A DNA stretch of 6,993 nucleotides from CALWRM01 sp050309765 (GTDB lineage Bacteria; Bacillota; Clostridia; Christensenellales; UBA1750): NCBI GenBank assembly GCA_050309765.1, contig JBNRMU010000159.1, forward strand, positions 1 through 6,993, written 5' to 3'. The position numbers and the translations under genes were made by a program. Position 1 is the stretch's first letter. Each line of letters begins with the position of its first letter. Under the pieces are notes generated by a model. That model did not search any database and was not told the origin of the DNA. It worked only from the letters and a program-made list of their open reading frames with translations. This document shows, piece by piece, positions 5,418-6,993 of the stretch.

Positions 5418-6704
5418 ATGGCGATCCGGTTTTCGGAGGAGTTTGCGCAGATGATGCAGGCGCTGGAAGACGTAAACGCTTGCGCCCTGCTGGAAGCGCT
5501 GCAAAAGCCGCCCGTCAAGGGCCTGCGCCTGAACGGCTTAAAGCCCAGCGAAAAGCTGAGCGCCTGGGCCGGAGCCCTGCCCGCCGTGCCCTGGTGCTCG
5601 GACGGCCGCGTCGCGCCGGAGGACTTTAAGCCCGGCGCTTCCCCACTGCACGCCGCGGGCCTTTACTACATGCAGGAGCCGACGGCCATGGCGCCCGCCG
5701 AAGCCCTTTGCGTGCGGCCCGGTGAGCGTGTGCTGGACCTATGCGCCGCGCCCGGCGGCAAAACCGGCCAGCTGGCCGCTGCCATGCGGGGAGAGGGCGT
5801 TCTGGTTGCCAACGAGATCCACCCCGGCCGCGCGCGTGTGCTGCTGGAAAACCTCGAGCGCCTGGGCGTGCGGAACGCCGTCGCACTCAACGAAACGCCC
5901 GCGCGCATCTTGCGGCATTTCGGCCGCTGGTTCGACGCGGTGCTGGTGGACGCACCCTGCTCGGGCGAGGGCATGTTCCGCCGCGACGAGGACGCCCGGC
6001 GACAGTGGTCCAGGGACTATGTGCGCCTGTGCCAAAGCCGCCAGAGGGAGATCCTTGACTGCGCGGCGGGCCTGCTGCGGCCGGGCGGGCGGCTTGTCTA
6101 TTCCACCTGCACGTTCAATGCCCTGGAAAACGAGGAAAACATTCGCGATTTTTTGCTGCGCCACCCGGACTTTTGCCAAGCCAGCCCCGCACGGCGGCTT
6201 TTGCCGAGCGAGGTCGCGGGCGAGGGCCAGTTCTATGCCCCGCTTCAATATATAGGAAGCGAAGCGCAGCGCGATCTGCCCGCCCTGCCGACCGTGCCGC
6301 CCGCAGCGCAGTACGAGGATTTTGCGCGGCGCTTCCTGCAAAGGCCTTGGGAAGGCCCGTTTTTGCGCGCTGGCGACGATTGGCTGTACGGCGTGACGGA
6401 CGGCGTGCCGGCGCTTTCCGGCCTGCATGTGCTGCGCGCGGGCCTGCAGCTGGGGCAACTCCGCAAGGGCCGCTTCGAGCCGGCACACGCCCTGGCCCTG
6501 TGGGCACAGAAGGACGCATTCATCCAGAGCATGGAGCTGGACGAGGAGCAGGCCCGGCGCTATCTGCGCGGCGAAACGCTGGAAGGGGGAATGAGCGGCT
6601 GGGGCGTCGTCTGCACGGACGGCTGGCCGCTGGGGTTGGTCAAGGGCACGCAGGGGGTTTTGAAAAACCACTATCCCAAGGGATTGAGAACTACGAAGGT
6701 TTAG
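5418..6704 (+). CDS. rsmF: 16S rRNA m5C methyltransferase, RsmF/NOP2-Sun family (428 aa)
   Basis: A SAM-dependent enzyme that makes 5-methylcytosine in RNA; RsmF enzymes act on 16S rRNA near the decoding centre (C1407 in E. coli; C1400, C1404 and C1407 in Thermus). An N-terminal RNA-binding part (1-90) contains VKGLRLN (33-39) and AGLYYMQEPTAM (80-91). The Rossmann-fold domain has the SAM-binding LDLCAAPGGKT (106-116), DAPCSGEGMFRRD (178-190, with C181, which helps release the product) and YSTCTF (228-233, with C231 as the nucleophile). A PUA-like C-terminal domain ends with the family's GWGVVCTDGWPLGLVKG (394-410). Both catalytic cysteines are present and the length is normal for the Firmicutes version, so it should be active. 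The start at 5418 has AGGG eight bases upstream, follows the promoter, and begins the typical N-terminus; the frame stays open upstream only by chance. I see no clear terminator after it. Confidence 0.92.
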   Translation: MAIRFSEEFAQMMQALEDVNACALLEALQKPPVKGLRLNGLKPSEKLSAWAGALPAVPWCSDGRVAPEDFKPGASPLHAAGLYYMQEPTAMAPAEALCVRPGERVLDLCAAPGGKTGQLAAAMRGEGVLVANEIHPGRARVLLENLERLGVRNAVALNETPARILRHFGRWFDAVLVDAPCSGEGMFRRDEDARRQWSRDYVRLCQSRQREILDCAAGLLRPGGRLVYSTCTFNALENEENIRDFLLRHPDFCQASPARRLLPSEVAGEGQFYAPLQYIGSEAQRDLPALPTVPPAAQYEDFARRFLQRPWEGPFLRAGDDWLYGVTDGVPALSGLHVLRAGLQLGQLRKGRFEPAHALALWAQKDAFIQSMELDEEQARRYLRGETLEGGMSGWGVVCTDGWPLGLVKGTQGVLKNHYPKGLRTTKV

Positions 6705-6805
6705 GGAAAACGCCGCCGAATGTTCGGGTAAAAGCGGTCGAAAACAGGCTGAAAAGCGGAATAATTCGTATCTAATGTTAAAGATAAATTACCTGAAAAA
6801 AAGTG
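6705..6805. other. Spacer between rsmF and the right-hand promoter
   Basis: This stretch contains no gene. The only structure is a weak four-base stem CCGA-ATGT-TCGG (6717-6728) with no T-tract, so rsmF lacks an obvious terminator and its transcript may run on into the leader. The last bases before 6806 are A-rich, like an UP element of a strong promoter. Confidence 0.4.
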
Positions 6806-6835
6806 TTGACAAGACGGATAGTAAGATGATAATAT
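6806..6835 (+). promoter_or_regulatory. Strong promoter, probably of an rRNA operon
   Basis: A perfect -35 box TTGACA (6806-6811) precedes overlapping -10 candidates, GATAAT (6828-6833, spacer 16) and TAATAT (6830-6835, spacer 18). An A-rich tract (6796-6802) precedes the -35 box. The TAATATAC string also occurs in the tRNA-Arg promoter. Transcription would start near 6842. It has no protein-coding frame behind it in the remaining 150 bases. Confidence 0.7.
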
Positions 6836-6841
6836 ACAGAA

Positions 6842-6993
6842 GCTGTCCCGCAAAAGGGGCGGCAACGGAACCTTGAAAACGATACAGGAATGAGAAGAAG
6901 CAAGGCAAGAAGCGAAAAGGAAACGGGAACGGTTCCCGAAGCGCATAAGCGCCGGGAAAAACGTTCAAAAAGCTTTTGTCGATTCCAATGAAT
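6842..6993 (+). ncRNA. Structured leader, probably of a 16S rRNA operon (cut by the window end)
   Basis: No start codon with a ribosome binding site follows the promoter. The RNA instead begins with a stem, GCTGTCCC (6842-6849) with GGGGCGGC (6856-6863). Then comes GGAACCTTGAAAAC (6867-6880), which resembles the CTTTGAAAAC element of Firmicutes rRNA leaders and spacers next to boxA. A purine-rich stretch (6886-6922) and paired segments at 6924-6958 follow. The mature rRNA would begin beyond the right edge. The rRNA assignment rests on this resemblance, so an untranslated leader of some other gene is not excluded. Confidence 0.5.

Noticed and set aside
5739..6671. A 310-codon minus-strand frame opposite rsmF
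   Set aside because: It is an antisense shadow; the plus strand carries all NOP2/Sun motifs, its own promoter and a ribosome binding site.

Overview
The window reads as chromosomal DNA of a GC-rich member of the Firmicutes, most likely a gut-type Clostridia. The signs are strong AGGAGG-like ribosome binding sites, TTGACA/TATAAT-type promoters, hairpin-plus-T-tract terminators, a large LplA-like lipoprotein solute-binding protein, a family 2 glycosidase with no export signal, and an RsmF-type rRNA methyltransferase. The assignment is inference; nothing here fixes a genus.

Layout, left to right. A tRNA-Arg(ACG) gene on the minus strand (30-106) ends in a hairpin terminator (1-24) and has its own strong promoter (139-167). 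A gene-poor stretch (168-429) holds one copy of a short repeat and a long-armed inverted repeat. Then, on the minus strand, come a 587-residue lipoprotein sugar-binding protein (430-2193), an AT-rich leader and promoter region with a 12-bp palindrome (2194-2472), the terminator of the next gene (2620-2657), a 770-residue GH2 glycosidase (2724-5036), and a 49-residue protein with eight cysteines in four CxxC pairs (5142-5291). A divergent promoter region (5292-5417) leads on the plus strand to the rsmF-like m5C rRNA methyltransferase (5418-6704). The right edge (about 6806-6993) has a strong plus-strand promoter and a structured, protein-free leader that looks like the start of a ribosomal RNA operon, with the rRNA itself outside the window.

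How the parts fit. The lipoprotein and the glycosidase form a plausible capture-and-cleave pair: the surface protein would bind a glycan fragment and the cytoplasmic enzyme would trim it after import. No permease or ATPase gene lies next to the binding protein, and each of the two genes has its own promoter, with a terminator between them, so they are neighbours rather than one operon. The rest (tRNA, rRNA methyltransferase, likely rRNA leader) is translation housekeeping. I see no mobile element, CRISPR array or phage gene. The least ordinary items are the small eight-cysteine protein, the palindrome over the binding-protein promoter, the repeat shared by two gene ends, and the competing stem pairings in the right-hand leader.
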